Assembly (NCBI RefSeq): GCF_014873915.1
Contig: NZ_JADBEJ010000008.1
Coordinates: forward strand, 124,001 to 188,000
Length of the DNA: 64,000 nucleotides
DNA from: Amycolatopsis roodepoortensis
GTDB lineage: Bacteria > Actinomycetota > Actinomycetes > Mycobacteriales > Pseudonocardiaceae
Reading direction: 5' to 3'
The translations under genes and the position numbers were made by a program. Below are positions 56,436 to 64,000 of the stretch, piece after piece. Position 1 is the stretch's first letter, and each line of letters begins with the position of its first letter. The notes under the pieces are model-generated. The model searched no databases. It was not told where the DNA came from and saw nothing but the letters and a program-made list of their open reading frames with translations.

Positions 56436-58946
56436 GTGAACGACGATCCCCACGGCGGATGGCCAGGTCAGGACCCTGACCCCGCACGTCGTCCGCAGCG
56501 CCCGGCCGGACCGCCCCGCCGCCCCGCCGGGCCGCCCCCTGGACACGGGCAGCGGCAGGGTCCCCCTGGTCAGGCGCCGTGGCAACGCCAGGGGCCCTCC
56601 CAGCAGCAGCCGCCACCGCGCCGCCCGCAGCGGCCCCCGGTCGCGCCGCAGCACGAGCCGGACCTCATCACACATCACGAGCACAACGGCACCACCGACC
56701 GCGGCTACGACGAGCCGTACGACGATGAGCCGTACGGTCCGGAGACCGACGAGAACGGGAAGCCGATCCTCACCCCCGCCCAGCGCAAGAAGCGCCGGTG
56801 GAGACGGATCCGGCGAGTGCTGCTCGCGCTGTTCTGCCTCTTCGTCGTCATCCCGGCGATCGCGTTCGTGATCACCTACTTCGCCGTCGACGTGCCGTCG
56901 CCGCAGTCCGTCGCGGCCACCCAGGGCCAGGCGGTGACGTACTACTACGCCGACAACACCGAGATGGGCAAGGACGTCCCCAAGGGCGGCAACCGGCAGA
57001 TCCTGACGCCGGAGCAGATCCCGGACATCGTCAAGAAGGCCGTGATCGCCACCGAGGACGCCTCCTTCGAGACGAACTCCGGCTTCGACATCGGCGGCAT
57101 CCTGCGCGCGGTCTACAACCAGGTGACCGCGGGCAAGGGCGGTGGCTCGACCATCTCCCAGCAGTACATCAAGGTCGCCAGCGGGGACGACGAATCGTCG
57201 CTCGCCCGTAAATGGACCGAGCTCGCCAAGTCCTTCAAGATGAACCAGACGTACGAGAAGAAGGACATCATCTCGGCGTACCTGAACATCATCTACTTCG
57301 GGCGTGGCGCGTACGGGATCGAGTCGGCCGCGCAGGCGTTCTTCGGCAAGCCCGCCGGTGACCTGAACGCGTCGGAGGCGGCGCTCCTCGCGGGCCTCAT
57401 CCAGCAGCCGGGCCGCTCCGAGAACCCGAAGGTCGCGAACGATCGCTGGAACGTCGCGCTGAACCGCATGGTGCAGAACGGTTTCCTCTCCGCCGCGGAC
57501 CGCGCGAACCTGCAGTTCCCGACGCCGATCCCGCAGGAGGACAAGCAGCAGGCCGGGGTGGTCAACCCGTTCATCCGCGACAAGGTCATGGACGAGCTCG
57601 CCGCGAACGGCATCACCGCCGACGTCTACTACCGGGGCGGCTACAAGGTCTATACGACCATCGACCCGAAGGCGCAGGCCGCGGCCGAGCAGGCGGTGGC
57701 CGACGGGATGAAGGGCCAGACCGACGAGAACCTGCTCAACGCGCTCGTCGCGATCGACCCCAAGACCGGCGGCGTGAAGGCGTACTACGGTGGCCCGTCC
57801 ATCGTGAAGGGGCCCGACGGCAAGGACCAGAAGGGCCGTGACTGGGCGAACACCCCGCAGAACCCCGGATCGTCGATGAAGCCGTTCGACCTCACCGCGT
57901 ACATGCAGCTGGGCAAGGGCGGGATCAACTCGACGTTCGACGGTTCCAACAACCGGCAGTTCGGGAAGCAGACGATCCGGAACGCCGGTCCGGGCAGCTC
58001 GTGTTCGGCGCAGTGCACGGTGTCCGAAGCGATGCAGCGCTCCGCGAACACGGTGTTCTACGACATGGTCGTGAACGTGACCAAGCCGGGGCCGGTGGCA
58101 CAGGCCGCCAAGGACGCCGGCATCAAACCCGCGCCCGAGGGCGTTTCCGAGCTGTACGCCGACAACAACATCGCGCTCGGCGGTGGCAAGACGGCCGTCA
58201 GCCCGGAGGACATGGCCGCCGCGTACGCGACCTTCGCGGGCGAAGGCCAGCGGCGGGACAAGCACTTCATCGTCAAGGTGACCAACTCGCAGGACGAGGC
58301 CGCGTACTCGGCTCCGGAAGAGGCGAAGCCGGCGTTCTCCGACGACGCGGACAAGAGCAAGCAGATCGCCGGGAACGTCACCGAGTCGCTCAAGGGTGTC
58401 ATCCCGTTCTCGAAGCTCAAGTGCCCCAACAATCACGAGTGCGCGGGCAAGACGGGAACGCAGCAGCACACCTACCGTCCGGGCGAGCCCGCGTCGGCGA
58501 AGGACGCCAACTCGCAGACCTGGATGGTCGGCTACACGCCGTCGATCTCGGCCGCGGTCTGGGTCGGTGGCGACGGTGACAAGGCGCTGAAGGGCAAGAA
58601 CGGCAAGTCGATCTTCGGTTCGACGATCGCCGGGCCGATCTGGCAGAAGTTCCTTTCCCTGTACCTGAACGGGAAACCGGGGGAGCGCTTCGAGAAGGTC
58701 AAGATCATCGGCGGGGACGACAACAACACCGTCCCGTCGACGCAGACCCCGCCGGACGAGGACGAAGGCTCGACCGAGACCGGCACGCCGTCGACCGGCC
58801 CCTCCACCGGGTCTTCCTCCTCGCGGAACGAGGAGGAAGAGACCTCCAGTTCGCGGAACCCGCCTTCGTCCAGTGAGAACAACGGCGGCGAAGAAGAAGG
58901 CGGCAACGGGCCCGGCCGGGGCGGCGGCAGAGGCGACAACGAGTAG
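56436..58946 (+). CDS. Class A penicillin-binding protein, copy 2
   Basis: 836 residues with the same order of domains as copy 1: a Pro/Gln-rich tail (1-110), a membrane helix near 128-150, GT51 (ATEDASF, GGSTISQQYIKVA), transpeptidase (GSSMK, SANT, KTGTQ) and a low-complexity tail rich in Ser, Glu and Gly. Identity is high in the catalytic parts, but the two tails are unlike those of copy 1. GTG 56436 has GGAGG at eight bases. The tails may direct the two enzymes to different partners. It ends directly against the stop of the convergent Gfo gene (TAG|CTA). Confidence 0.94.
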   Translation: MNDDPHGGWPGQDPDPARRPQRPAGPPRRPAGPPPGHGQRQGPPGQAPWQRQGPSQQQPPPRRPQRPPVAPQHEPDLITHHEHNGTTDRGYDEPYDDEPYGPETDENGKPILTPAQRKKRRWRRIRRVLLALFCLFVVIPAIAFVITYFAVDVPSPQSVAATQGQAVTYYYADNTEMGKDVPKGGNRQILTPEQIPDIVKKAVIATEDASFETNSGFDIGGILRAVYNQVTAGKGGGSTISQQYIKVASGDDESSLARKWTELAKSFKMNQTYEKKDIISAYLNIIYFGRGAYGIESAAQAFFGKPAGDLNASEAALLAGLIQQPGRSENPKVANDRWNVALNRMVQNGFLSAADRANLQFPTPIPQEDKQQAGVVNPFIRDKVMDELAANGITADVYYRGGYKVYTTIDPKAQAAAEQAVADGMKGQTDENLLNALVAIDPKTGGVKAYYGGPSIVKGPDGKDQKGRDWANTPQNPGSSMKPFDLTAYMQLGKGGINSTFDGSNNRQFGKQTIRNAGPGSSCSAQCTVSEAMQRSANTVFYDMVVNVTKPGPVAQAAKDAGIKPAPEGVSELYADNNIALGGGKTAVSPEDMAAAYATFAGEGQRRDKHFIVKVTNSQDEAAYSAPEEAKPAFSDDADKSKQIAGNVTESLKGVIPFSKLKCPNNHECAGKTGTQQHTYRPGEPASAKDANSQTWMVGYTPSISAAVWVGGDGDKALKGKNGKSIFGSTIAGPIWQKFLSLYLNGKPGERFEKVKIIGGDDNNTVPSTQTPPDEDEGSTETGTPSTGPSTGSSSSRNEEEETSSSRNPPSSSENNGGEEEGGNGPGRGGGRGDNE

Positions 58947-59996
58947 CTAGAGGGTGACGACGCGCCGTTCGGCACCCGCAAGGTGGGCGGCTTCGATGAC
59001 CCGGAGCGCCTCGACGGCGGAGGCGGGATCGACCGGGAAACCGCCCTTGCCGAGCAGCGCGTCGCGCACCCGCGCGTAGAAGTCCTCGTACCGGCCGACC
59101 TCGGTGGGCACGGTTTCGACGTCGTCGTTCACGCCGAGCACGCCCGCGTCCGAGGGCGGCTCGACGCCCCAGCCGGGGTCGCCGGGCCGCAGTCCGTCCT
59201 TGATCTGCGGCTCCTGGACGTCGAGGCCGTACTTCGTGAAGGTCGCCTTGTCGCCGAGCAGGCGGAAGCGCGGGTTCCGGGTGCCCGCGAGCGCGGACGC
59301 CCACAGATGCGAGCGCACCCCGTTGGTGTGATGGAGGGCGACGAAGGCGTCGTCGTCGACCGACACCCCGGCGCGGCGCCTGTCGACCTCCGCGTAGACC
59401 TCGGAGACCGGGCCGAACAGCTGCAGCGCCTGGTCGACGATATGCGCGCCGAGGTCGTAGAGGAGGCCGCCCGCCTCGGCAGGGTCGCCGAACTCGCGCC
59501 AGTTGTCCCGCGGCTTCGGCACCCAGCGGTCGTAGCGTGACTCGAAGCGGAAGACGTCGCCGAGACGGCCGGACTCGAGGACCTTCCGGACGGTGAGGAA
59601 GTCAGAGTCGAAACGGCGGTTCTGGAACACCGTCAGTCCGACGCCCTTGGCCTTCGCCGCTTCGACGACCTTCGCGGCTTCGGCCGCTGTCGGCGCGAAA
59701 GGCTTGTCGACGACGACGGGCAAGCCCGCCTCGATCGCCCGAAGCGCGAGCGGAACGTGCGTGCGGTTCGGCGTGCTGACGACGACCAAGTCCAGCTCGC
59801 CGGCTTTCGCGAACAACGCGTCCGCGTCGGGCAGCACGTCGGCGGCCGGATAGTCGGCGCTCGCCTGGCCGACCCGGTCCGGATTCGAAGTGACGATGGC
59901 GGCCGGGGTCAGCCCCGGTGTCGCGTCGACCAGCGGCGCGTGGAAGACGCGTCCGCCGGTGCCGTATCCGAAGATCCCCACTCGCAAGTCAGCCAT
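58947..59996 (-). CDS. Gfo/Idh/MocA-family oxidoreductase
   Basis: From ATG 59996 the protein has 349 residues. It has an N-terminal Rossmann fold (GIFGYGTGGRVFHAPL), the VDKPFAPT motif near 90-97 and a C-terminal alpha/beta dimer domain with GGLLYDLGAHIVDQ near 175, which holds the usual catalytic HxxD-type residues. Such enzymes oxidise or reduce sugars and inositols with NAD(P). It is divergent from a ROK regulator and probably its target. Start is supported by the TTTAAT box. Confidence 0.88.
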   Translation of the reverse strand: MADLRVGIFGYGTGGRVFHAPLVDATPGLTPAAIVTSNPDRVGQASADYPAADVLPDADALFAKAGELDLVVVSTPNRTHVPLALRAIEAGLPVVVDKPFAPTAAEAAKVVEAAKAKGVGLTVFQNRRFDSDFLTVRKVLESGRLGDVFRFESRYDRWVPKPRDNWREFGDPAEAGGLLYDLGAHIVDQALQLFGPVSEVYAEVDRRRAGVSVDDDAFVALHHTNGVRSHLWASALAGTRNPRFRLLGDKATFTKYGLDVQEPQIKDGLRPGDPGWGVEPPSDAGVLGVNDDVETVPTEVGRYEDFYARVRDALLGKGGFPVDPASAVEALRVIEAAHLAGAERRVVTL

Positions 59997-60002
59997 GACC
60001 CC

Positions 60003-60008
60003 ATTAAA
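60003..60008 (-). promoter_or_regulatory. -10 box of leaderless Gfo/Idh gene
   Basis: On the minus strand TTTAAT ends six bases before ATG 59996. Confidence 0.5.
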
Positions 60009-60019
60009 CAACAGTGTTG
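60009..60019. promoter_or_regulatory. Candidate ROK operator
   Basis: CAACA-G-TGTTG is a palindrome directly upstream of the -10 box of the Gfo gene, within the 55-base divergent space to the ROK gene. Confidence 0.5.
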
Positions 60020-60051
60020 CGTAATCAGCCAGTCATGGCAGGATGCGCGCT

Positions 60052-61134
60052 ATGCCGGACACCGGGGTGAATCTGCGCGGCCTGCGCCAGCACAATCGGA
60101 CACTGCTGCTCACGCATATCCTGCGCGCGGGCGGCCTCAGCCGCGTCGAACTCGCCGAACGCACCCGGCTCACGCAGCAGGCCGTCTCGAAGATCGTCCC
60201 CGAACTGCTCGAAGCGGGCCTCCTGGACGAAGAACGCCAGGCCGCGTCCGGCGTCGGCAAACCGCGCACCCTGCTGCGCGTCCGCGCGAACGCCCGGCAC
60301 GCGCTCGGCGCCCAGCTCGACCGGGACTCGTTCCGCGTGCTCATGACCGACCTGACCGGGAAGATCATCGCGTCCCGCGGCGGGCCGCTGACCCCGGGAT
60401 TCACCCCCGCCGAGGCCGTCGCCGCCCTCGGCGAAGCGACTGAAGGGCTGCTCGACGGTGTCGAGGGTGTCCTCGGCCTCGGCGTCGGGTCCGTCGGCCC
60501 TCTCGACCACCGCGAAGGAGTGGTCCGGGACGCCACGAACATGCCGGGCTGGCACCACGTCCCCCTGCGCGACCTGCTCGCGAAACGCACCGGGCTGCCC
60601 GTGCGGCTCGACAAGAACACCAACGCCGCCGCCTTCGCCCAGCACTGGCCGGAGGGCGCCGAGGCCGCGACCGCCGTCGTGCTCGTCGGCACCGGGATCG
60701 GCGTCGGCCTGCTGATCGACGGCAGGCTGTACCGCGGGCCGCGGACCAACGCGGGCGAATTCGGGCACACCACGCTCGCCTTCGACGGACCGCGCTGCGC
60801 GTGCGGCCGCCGCGGCTGCGTCGAGGTGCTGCACAACGCGGCCGCGACCACGGAGGAGGCGGCGGGCCTGCTCGCGATCGGTCTCGCCGACCTCGTCCAG
60901 GTCCTCGACCTCGAACGGGTCGTGCTGACCGGGCGGTCGGTCCGCGCGGAGCCAGAGGTCTACCGCGACACCGTCGCGGCGCGGCTGCGGGAGCTGCTTC
61001 CTTTGCCGCACTGGCAACGGATCCAGGTCGATCTCGACGAGATGGGCGACGACGTGGTCGCGTTCGGCGCGGCGGCGGAGGTGCTGGCCGGGTTCTACGA
61101 GAGCGGCGACATCACCGGGTGGTCACCCGGATAG
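60052..61134 (+). CDS. ROK-family transcriptional regulator (NagC/XylR type)
   Basis: From ATG 60052 (AGGA eight bases upstream) the product has 360 residues. An N-terminal MarR-like winged helix (RVELAERTRLTQQAVSKIV, about 33-51) precedes a ROK sugar-kinase fold with the zinc-binding GEFGHTTLAF and CACGRRGCVEV motifs. The kinase phosphate loop is degenerate, as in pure regulators. It should respond to a sugar and control the divergent oxidoreductase gene. An in-frame ATG at 60043 would add three residues. Confidence 0.88.
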   Translation: MPDTGVNLRGLRQHNRTLLLTHILRAGGLSRVELAERTRLTQQAVSKIVPELLEAGLLDEERQAASGVGKPRTLLRVRANARHALGAQLDRDSFRVLMTDLTGKIIASRGGPLTPGFTPAEAVAALGEATEGLLDGVEGVLGLGVGSVGPLDHREGVVRDATNMPGWHHVPLRDLLAKRTGLPVRLDKNTNAAAFAQHWPEGAEAATAVVLVGTGIGVGLLIDGRLYRGPRTNAGEFGHTTLAFDGPRCACGRRGCVEVLHNAAATTEEAAGLLAIGLADLVQVLDLERVVLTGRSVRAEPEVYRDTVAARLRELLPLPHWQRIQVDLDEMGDDVVAFGAAAEVLAGFYESGDITGWSPG

Positions 61135-61138
61135 GCGC

Positions 61139-61144
61139 TAACAT
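61139..61144 (+). promoter_or_regulatory. -10 box of leaderless GT87 gene
   Basis: TAACAT ends seven bases before GTG 61152, just after the ROK stop codon. Confidence 0.5.
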
Positions 61145-61151
61145 CCGCCAC

Positions 61152-62699
61152 GTGTCCGACCAGACGACCCAGCCCGAGGCTCCGCTCTCCCTCACCCCCG
61201 GCGAGCGGGTCATCCCGAGCTGGAACGAACCGCTCGTGGCCGCGGCCACCCGCCCGATCGGCGGCCCGCTCGGCGAGCACGCGGCCGTGGGGCGGCACTG
61301 GTTCTGGTCCCCGCAGCGAGTGGGGCTGCTGCTGGCCTGCCTCGCGCTGGTGCTCTCGTGGTTCGGCAAGGCGTCGTGCATCCAGCAGTACACCGACGAC
61401 TCCGGGACCCATCAGCTCGACTGGCGGGCGGGCCGCCCGTTCGTCGCGATGTGTTACTCGGACATCATCCCGCTCTACAGTTCCGAGCGCCTGAACGATC
61501 CGGACACCTTCCCGTACGTGACTTCGTGGACCGAAGACGCGGGAACGGCGAAGGAGACCACGCGGTACATGGAGTACCCGGTCGCGACGGGTCTGTTCCA
61601 GTGGATCAACGCGAAGATCACCGAAGCGTGGCTTTCGGTCGCGGAATCGGGCTGGCTGCCCGGCGCGCTCCCGGTGGCCGTGTACTTCAACATCTCGGCG
61701 CTGTGGCTCGCGCTGGCCTGGCTCGTCACGGTGTGGGCGACCGGCCGATCGCTGAAACGCCGCCCGTGGGACGCCGCGCTGGTCGCGATCTCGCCGCTGG
61801 CCATGGTGCACGTCTTCACCAACTTCGACGCCATCGCGACCGCGTTCACCGCGACCGCGCTGCTCGCGTGGGCCCGGCGCCGGCCGGAGATCGCGGGTTT
61901 CCTGCTCGGCCTCGGCGCGGCGGCGAAGCTGTATCCGCTGCTGTTGCTCATCCCGTTGTTCTTCCTGTGCCTGCGCGCGGGCAAGGTCAAACAGTGGGCG
62001 CTCACCAGCGGGCTCGCCGCGGCGACGCTCGTGGTGGTCAACGTCCCGTTCGCGCTCGCCGCGCCGACCGGCTGGTGGGAGTTCTTCCGGCTCAACACGG
62101 CGCGCCCGATGGATCCCGACTCGCTCTACAACGTGATCTCCCACCTGTCCGGCTGGGCCGGTTTCGACGGGAAGCTCGCGACGGGCCAGACACCGGTCGT
62201 GCTCAACGCCGTCGTCGCGGTGCTGTTCCTCGCCGCCTGCGCCGGCATCGGGTACGTCGCGATGAAGGCGCCGCGCCGTCCGCGGCTCGGCCAGCTGGCC
62301 TTCCTCGTGGTGGCCGCGTTCCTGCTGACCAACAAGGTGTGGAGCCCGCAGTATTCGCTGTGGCTGGTGCCGCTGGCGGTGCTCGCGATCCCGCGCTGGC
62401 GGCTGCTGCTCGGCTGGATGATCCTCGACGCGCTGGTCTGGGCGCCGCGGATGATGTACTACCTCGGCGTCGACAACAAGGGCCTGCCCGAAGACTGGTT
62501 CCTCGGCACCGTCGTCGTCCGCGACCTCGCGGTGGTCGGCCTCTGCGCGCTGGTGATCCGGGAGATCCACCAGCCGCGCCGAGACCTCGTCCGCGCCGCC
62601 GGGGACGACGATCCGATCGGCGGCTTCCTCGACGGCGCCCCCGACGCGCGGACGGTCAAACGCGTTTCAGCACCTCAGGCCCAGGACGTTCCAGCCTGA
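61152..62699 (+). CDS. GT87-family membrane glycosyltransferase
   Basis: The 515-residue protein has about ten membrane helices and the GT-C layout of polyprenol-phosphate mannosyltransferases (DUF2029): an acidic first loop, FTNFDAIATAF near 218-228 with the aspartate, KLYPLLLL near 263, and NKVWSPQYSLWLVPL near 395. It corresponds in place to M. tuberculosis Rv0051, which follows ponA1. It likely adds mannose to envelope lipids or lipoglycans; the exact acceptor is unknown. Its final 44 bases overlap the convergent gene at 62656. Confidence 0.85.
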   Translation: MSDQTTQPEAPLSLTPGERVIPSWNEPLVAAATRPIGGPLGEHAAVGRHWFWSPQRVGLLLACLALVLSWFGKASCIQQYTDDSGTHQLDWRAGRPFVAMCYSDIIPLYSSERLNDPDTFPYVTSWTEDAGTAKETTRYMEYPVATGLFQWINAKITEAWLSVAESGWLPGALPVAVYFNISALWLALAWLVTVWATGRSLKRRPWDAALVAISPLAMVHVFTNFDAIATAFTATALLAWARRRPEIAGFLLGLGAAAKLYPLLLLIPLFFLCLRAGKVKQWALTSGLAAATLVVVNVPFALAAPTGWWEFFRLNTARPMDPDSLYNVISHLSGWAGFDGKLATGQTPVVLNAVVAVLFLAACAGIGYVAMKAPRRPRLGQLAFLVVAAFLLTNKVWSPQYSLWLVPLAVLAIPRWRLLLGWMILDALVWAPRMMYYLGVDNKGLPEDWFLGTVVVRDLAVVGLCALVIREIHQPRRDLVRAAGDDDPIGGFLDGAPDARTVKRVSAPQAQDVPA

Positions 62700-62991
62700 T
62701 GTGCTTGCCGAAGTCCTCGGCCCCGAAGTCGTCGATACTCACGATGACGGCTTCGGGTGACGTCTCGACCAGACGGCAGCTGACCCAGTCTTCCCCGTGC
62801 TTGACCGACCAGCGCTCGGCGAGGATGGCCAGCCCCTCGGCCTCCAGCAACGCGACGGAGTCGTCGAAGGCGGCGGGCCCGCCGAGCGGGTAGCCGAAAA
62901 CGGTCAGTGCCTGCCAACGGGTTTCCGGCGCGGGGACGACGTAGCCGACGTGCTCGCCGTCCTCCGCCCGGTACACGGTCCGATTCTTCAT
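62656..62991 (-). CDS. Conserved hypothetical protein, 111 residues
   Basis: A cytoplasmic alpha/beta protein that begins MKNRTVYRAEDGEHVGYVV and has no recognised domain. Codon use and third-position GC fit a real gene in this frame. Its 3' end overlaps the GT87 gene by 44 bases on the opposite strand. A function cannot be suggested. Confidence 0.65.
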   Translation of the reverse strand: MKNRTVYRAEDGEHVGYVVPAPETRWQALTVFGYPLGGPAAFDDSVALLEAEGLAILAERWSVKHGEDWVSCRLVETSPEAVIVSIDDFGAEDFGKHIRLERPGPEVLKRV

Positions 62992-63035
62992 GCGGCACAG
63001 GTTCGACCCTCCCGTGGCGTGAGGGTCAAGCCGAT

Positions 63036-63545
63036 TCAGCGCACGAGGTAGCCGCCCGTGCTCGTTTCGAAGAACGGCACCGGCCCGGTGCAGGGCAGGA
63101 CGTCCTGCTCGAAACCGCCGTACCCCCAGCTCCAGCCGATCCGGTCGTGCCCGCGCGGCACGTCCCGTACCGAGAAGCCGACGCGGCGGCCGACCACGTT
63201 CACCGGGAAGGCGGGGATGTCGGCGCGTTCGATCACGCCGGTCAGGACGGCGAGGTCGCCGTCACGCGAGACGCAGTCGACCTTGCCCTCGAAGTCGGCG
63301 ACGAGTTTGCCGTCCTTCGCCAGATGATTCACGTGGAACCGGCCCGAAGATTTCCCGGGTTCCCCGAAAGCGGCGAAGTCGAATCGGACCGGCTCGCCTT
63401 CGTAGGCGGGGAACGTCAGCGGCCCGCCCGCCGACCCGATGACGACCGAGCCGGCCGACGGAGCCGCCGTCGCCTGCGTCGCCCCCAGCGTTCCCGCCGC
63501 GACGGCGAGCACGGCGACCGCGGCGATCTTCGACTTGATGTTCAT
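63036..63545 (-). CDS. Small secreted protein, unknown function
   Basis: The 169-residue precursor has a clear Sec signal peptide (MNIKSKIAAVAVLAVAAG, cleavage after ATA near residue 27). The mature ~140 residues are beta-rich with FHVNHLAKDGKLVADFEGKVDCV and a second cysteine in LPCTG near 154, so one disulfide is likely. Comparable actinobacterial secreted beta proteins have no known role. ATG 63545 is followed at the other end by the end of a nuclease gene. Confidence 0.75.
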   Translation of the reverse strand: MNIKSKIAAVAVLAVAAGTLGATQATAAPSAGSVVIGSAGGPLTFPAYEGEPVRFDFAAFGEPGKSSGRFHVNHLAKDGKLVADFEGKVDCVSRDGDLAVLTGVIERADIPAFPVNVVGRRVGFSVRDVPRGHDRIGWSWGYGGFEQDVLPCTGPVPFFETSTGGYLVR

Positions 63546-63662
63546 GGCTTCCCCTCCAGCACCGGGTGTTTCCCGGTCGAGGTCGAGCCTTTCGCGATCG
63601 GGCGCGCCCTGCCCTCCCGCCGGAGAGGGAACGATCTCCCTCCCAAGGGCGAGCGCGGGATG

Positions 63663-64000
63663 TCAGGCGACGCGTTCCCGGACGTAGGCGATGTCCGCGG
63701 CCTGCCCGTCGGCCGGGGTCTCGACGACCACCGGAGCGCCGGCCTCGGCCGCGACCGCGACCAGTACCTCGGGATCGATCGTGCCGTCACCGCCGACGAC
63801 GTTGGCGTGCCGGTCACGGGTGGAACCGAACTCGTCGCGCGAGTTGTTGAGGTGCACCAGATCGATCCGGCCGGTGATGGCCTTGACCTTCTTGACGGCC
63901 TCGGTCAGGTCCCAGCCCGCCGCGTACGCGTGGCAGGTGTCGAAACAGAAACCCGCGCCGAATTCGCCGACCTTGTCCCAGAGCCGGGCGATCGTGTCGA
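63663..64000 (-). CDS. nfo: Deoxyribonuclease IV / AP endonuclease (5' part outside window)
   Basis: The C-terminal ~112 residues of the gene are present and end at TGA 63663-63665. They contain CFDTCHAYAAGWD (zinc ligands Asp and His), VHLNNSRDEFGSTRDRHANVGGDG-type and VVETPAD motifs of the endonuclease IV family. The enzyme cuts DNA 5' to abasic sites in base excision repair using three zinc ions. The start lies past the end of the window. Confidence 0.93.
   Translation of the reverse strand, partial: DTIARLWDKVGEFGAGFCFDTCHAYAAGWDLTEAVKKVKAITGRIDLVHLNNSRDEFGSTRDRHANVVGGDGTIDPEVLVAVAAEAGAPVVVETPADGQAADIAYVRERVA

Noticed and set aside
53303..58469. Very long antisense frames (over 800 codons) opposite both PBP genes
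   Set aside because: They arise from high third-position GC on the coding strand. The translations are Arg/Val/Asp/Gly-rich with no domain, while the plus strand encodes complete PBPs.
1..64000. Antibiotic gene cluster, as expected in Amycolatopsis
   Set aside because: No polyketide synthase, nonribosomal peptide synthetase, terpene cyclase or lanthipeptide genes are present; the exporters alone are not evidence.

Overview
The window comes from a high-GC actinomycete, most likely Amycolatopsis or a close Pseudonocardiaceae relative. This rests on the very high GC content, frequent GTG starts, many leaderless genes, F420-dependent (LLM) and GTP-dependent enzymes, and the gene families present. 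No rRNA, tRNA, prophage, insertion sequence, CRISPR array or antibiotic gene cluster was seen. Genes at about 51-62.7 kb (ino1, a PadR regulator, a DUF5318 protein, a class A penicillin-binding protein, a GT87 membrane protein) follow the order of Mycobacterium tuberculosis Rv0046c-Rv0051. That, with DnaA-box-like sites elsewhere, suggests a chromosomal region near the replication origin.

Layout. 0-10 kb: end of a TipA-type regulator, an AAA ATPase, an unannotated 49-residue gene, a MarR-GNAT fusion, an ECF42-type sigma factor with its DGPF partner, a ceramidase-family protein, a monocarboxylate-type symporter with its small partner, and a secreted peptidase. 10-16 kb: an XRE regulator, a remnant EndoU toxin fused to an immunity-like domain, an LLM-ABC operon and PEP carboxykinase. 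16-22 kb: two dynamin-like GTPases, a GrpE-like protein and an acidic repeat protein, with a self-regulated TetR pair inserted. 22-38 kb: two histidine kinase/response regulator pairs, three ABC transporter systems, a VOC protein, a TetR-SDR operon and trmB. 37-50 kb: an amidohydrolase, an SDR, an AftB/ZomB-like GT-C enzyme, a methyltransferase, a secreted SdrD-B-like protein, two tandem PhoX phosphatases and a MarR-MFS operon. 50-64 kb: a HAD phosphatase, ino1-padR, DUF5318, two tandem class A PBPs, a divergent Gfo/ROK pair, GT87 and part of endonuclease IV.

The intergenic DNA is unusually structured. A composite element, a GC-rich hairpin followed by two inverted TTGTCCACA (DnaA-box) sequences 21 bp apart, occurs twice. 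A 21-bp repeat in exact phase forms three clusters. A 64-bp tandem repeat ends in a 28-bp perfect palindrome. Thirteen genes show a TANNNT-like -10 box ending 6-8 bases before the start codon, which indicates leaderless transcription and was used to choose several starts. The interrupted palindrome GTCC-N5-GGAC with an A/T-rich spacer recurs inside coding sequences.

The genes suggest cell-envelope work (two PBPs, arabinosyl- and mannosyl-type GT-C enzymes, inositol phosphate synthesis, dynamin-like GTPases, exporters) and phosphate and carbon metabolism (PhoX pair, PEPCK, organic-acid symporter), under many local one- and two-component regulators.
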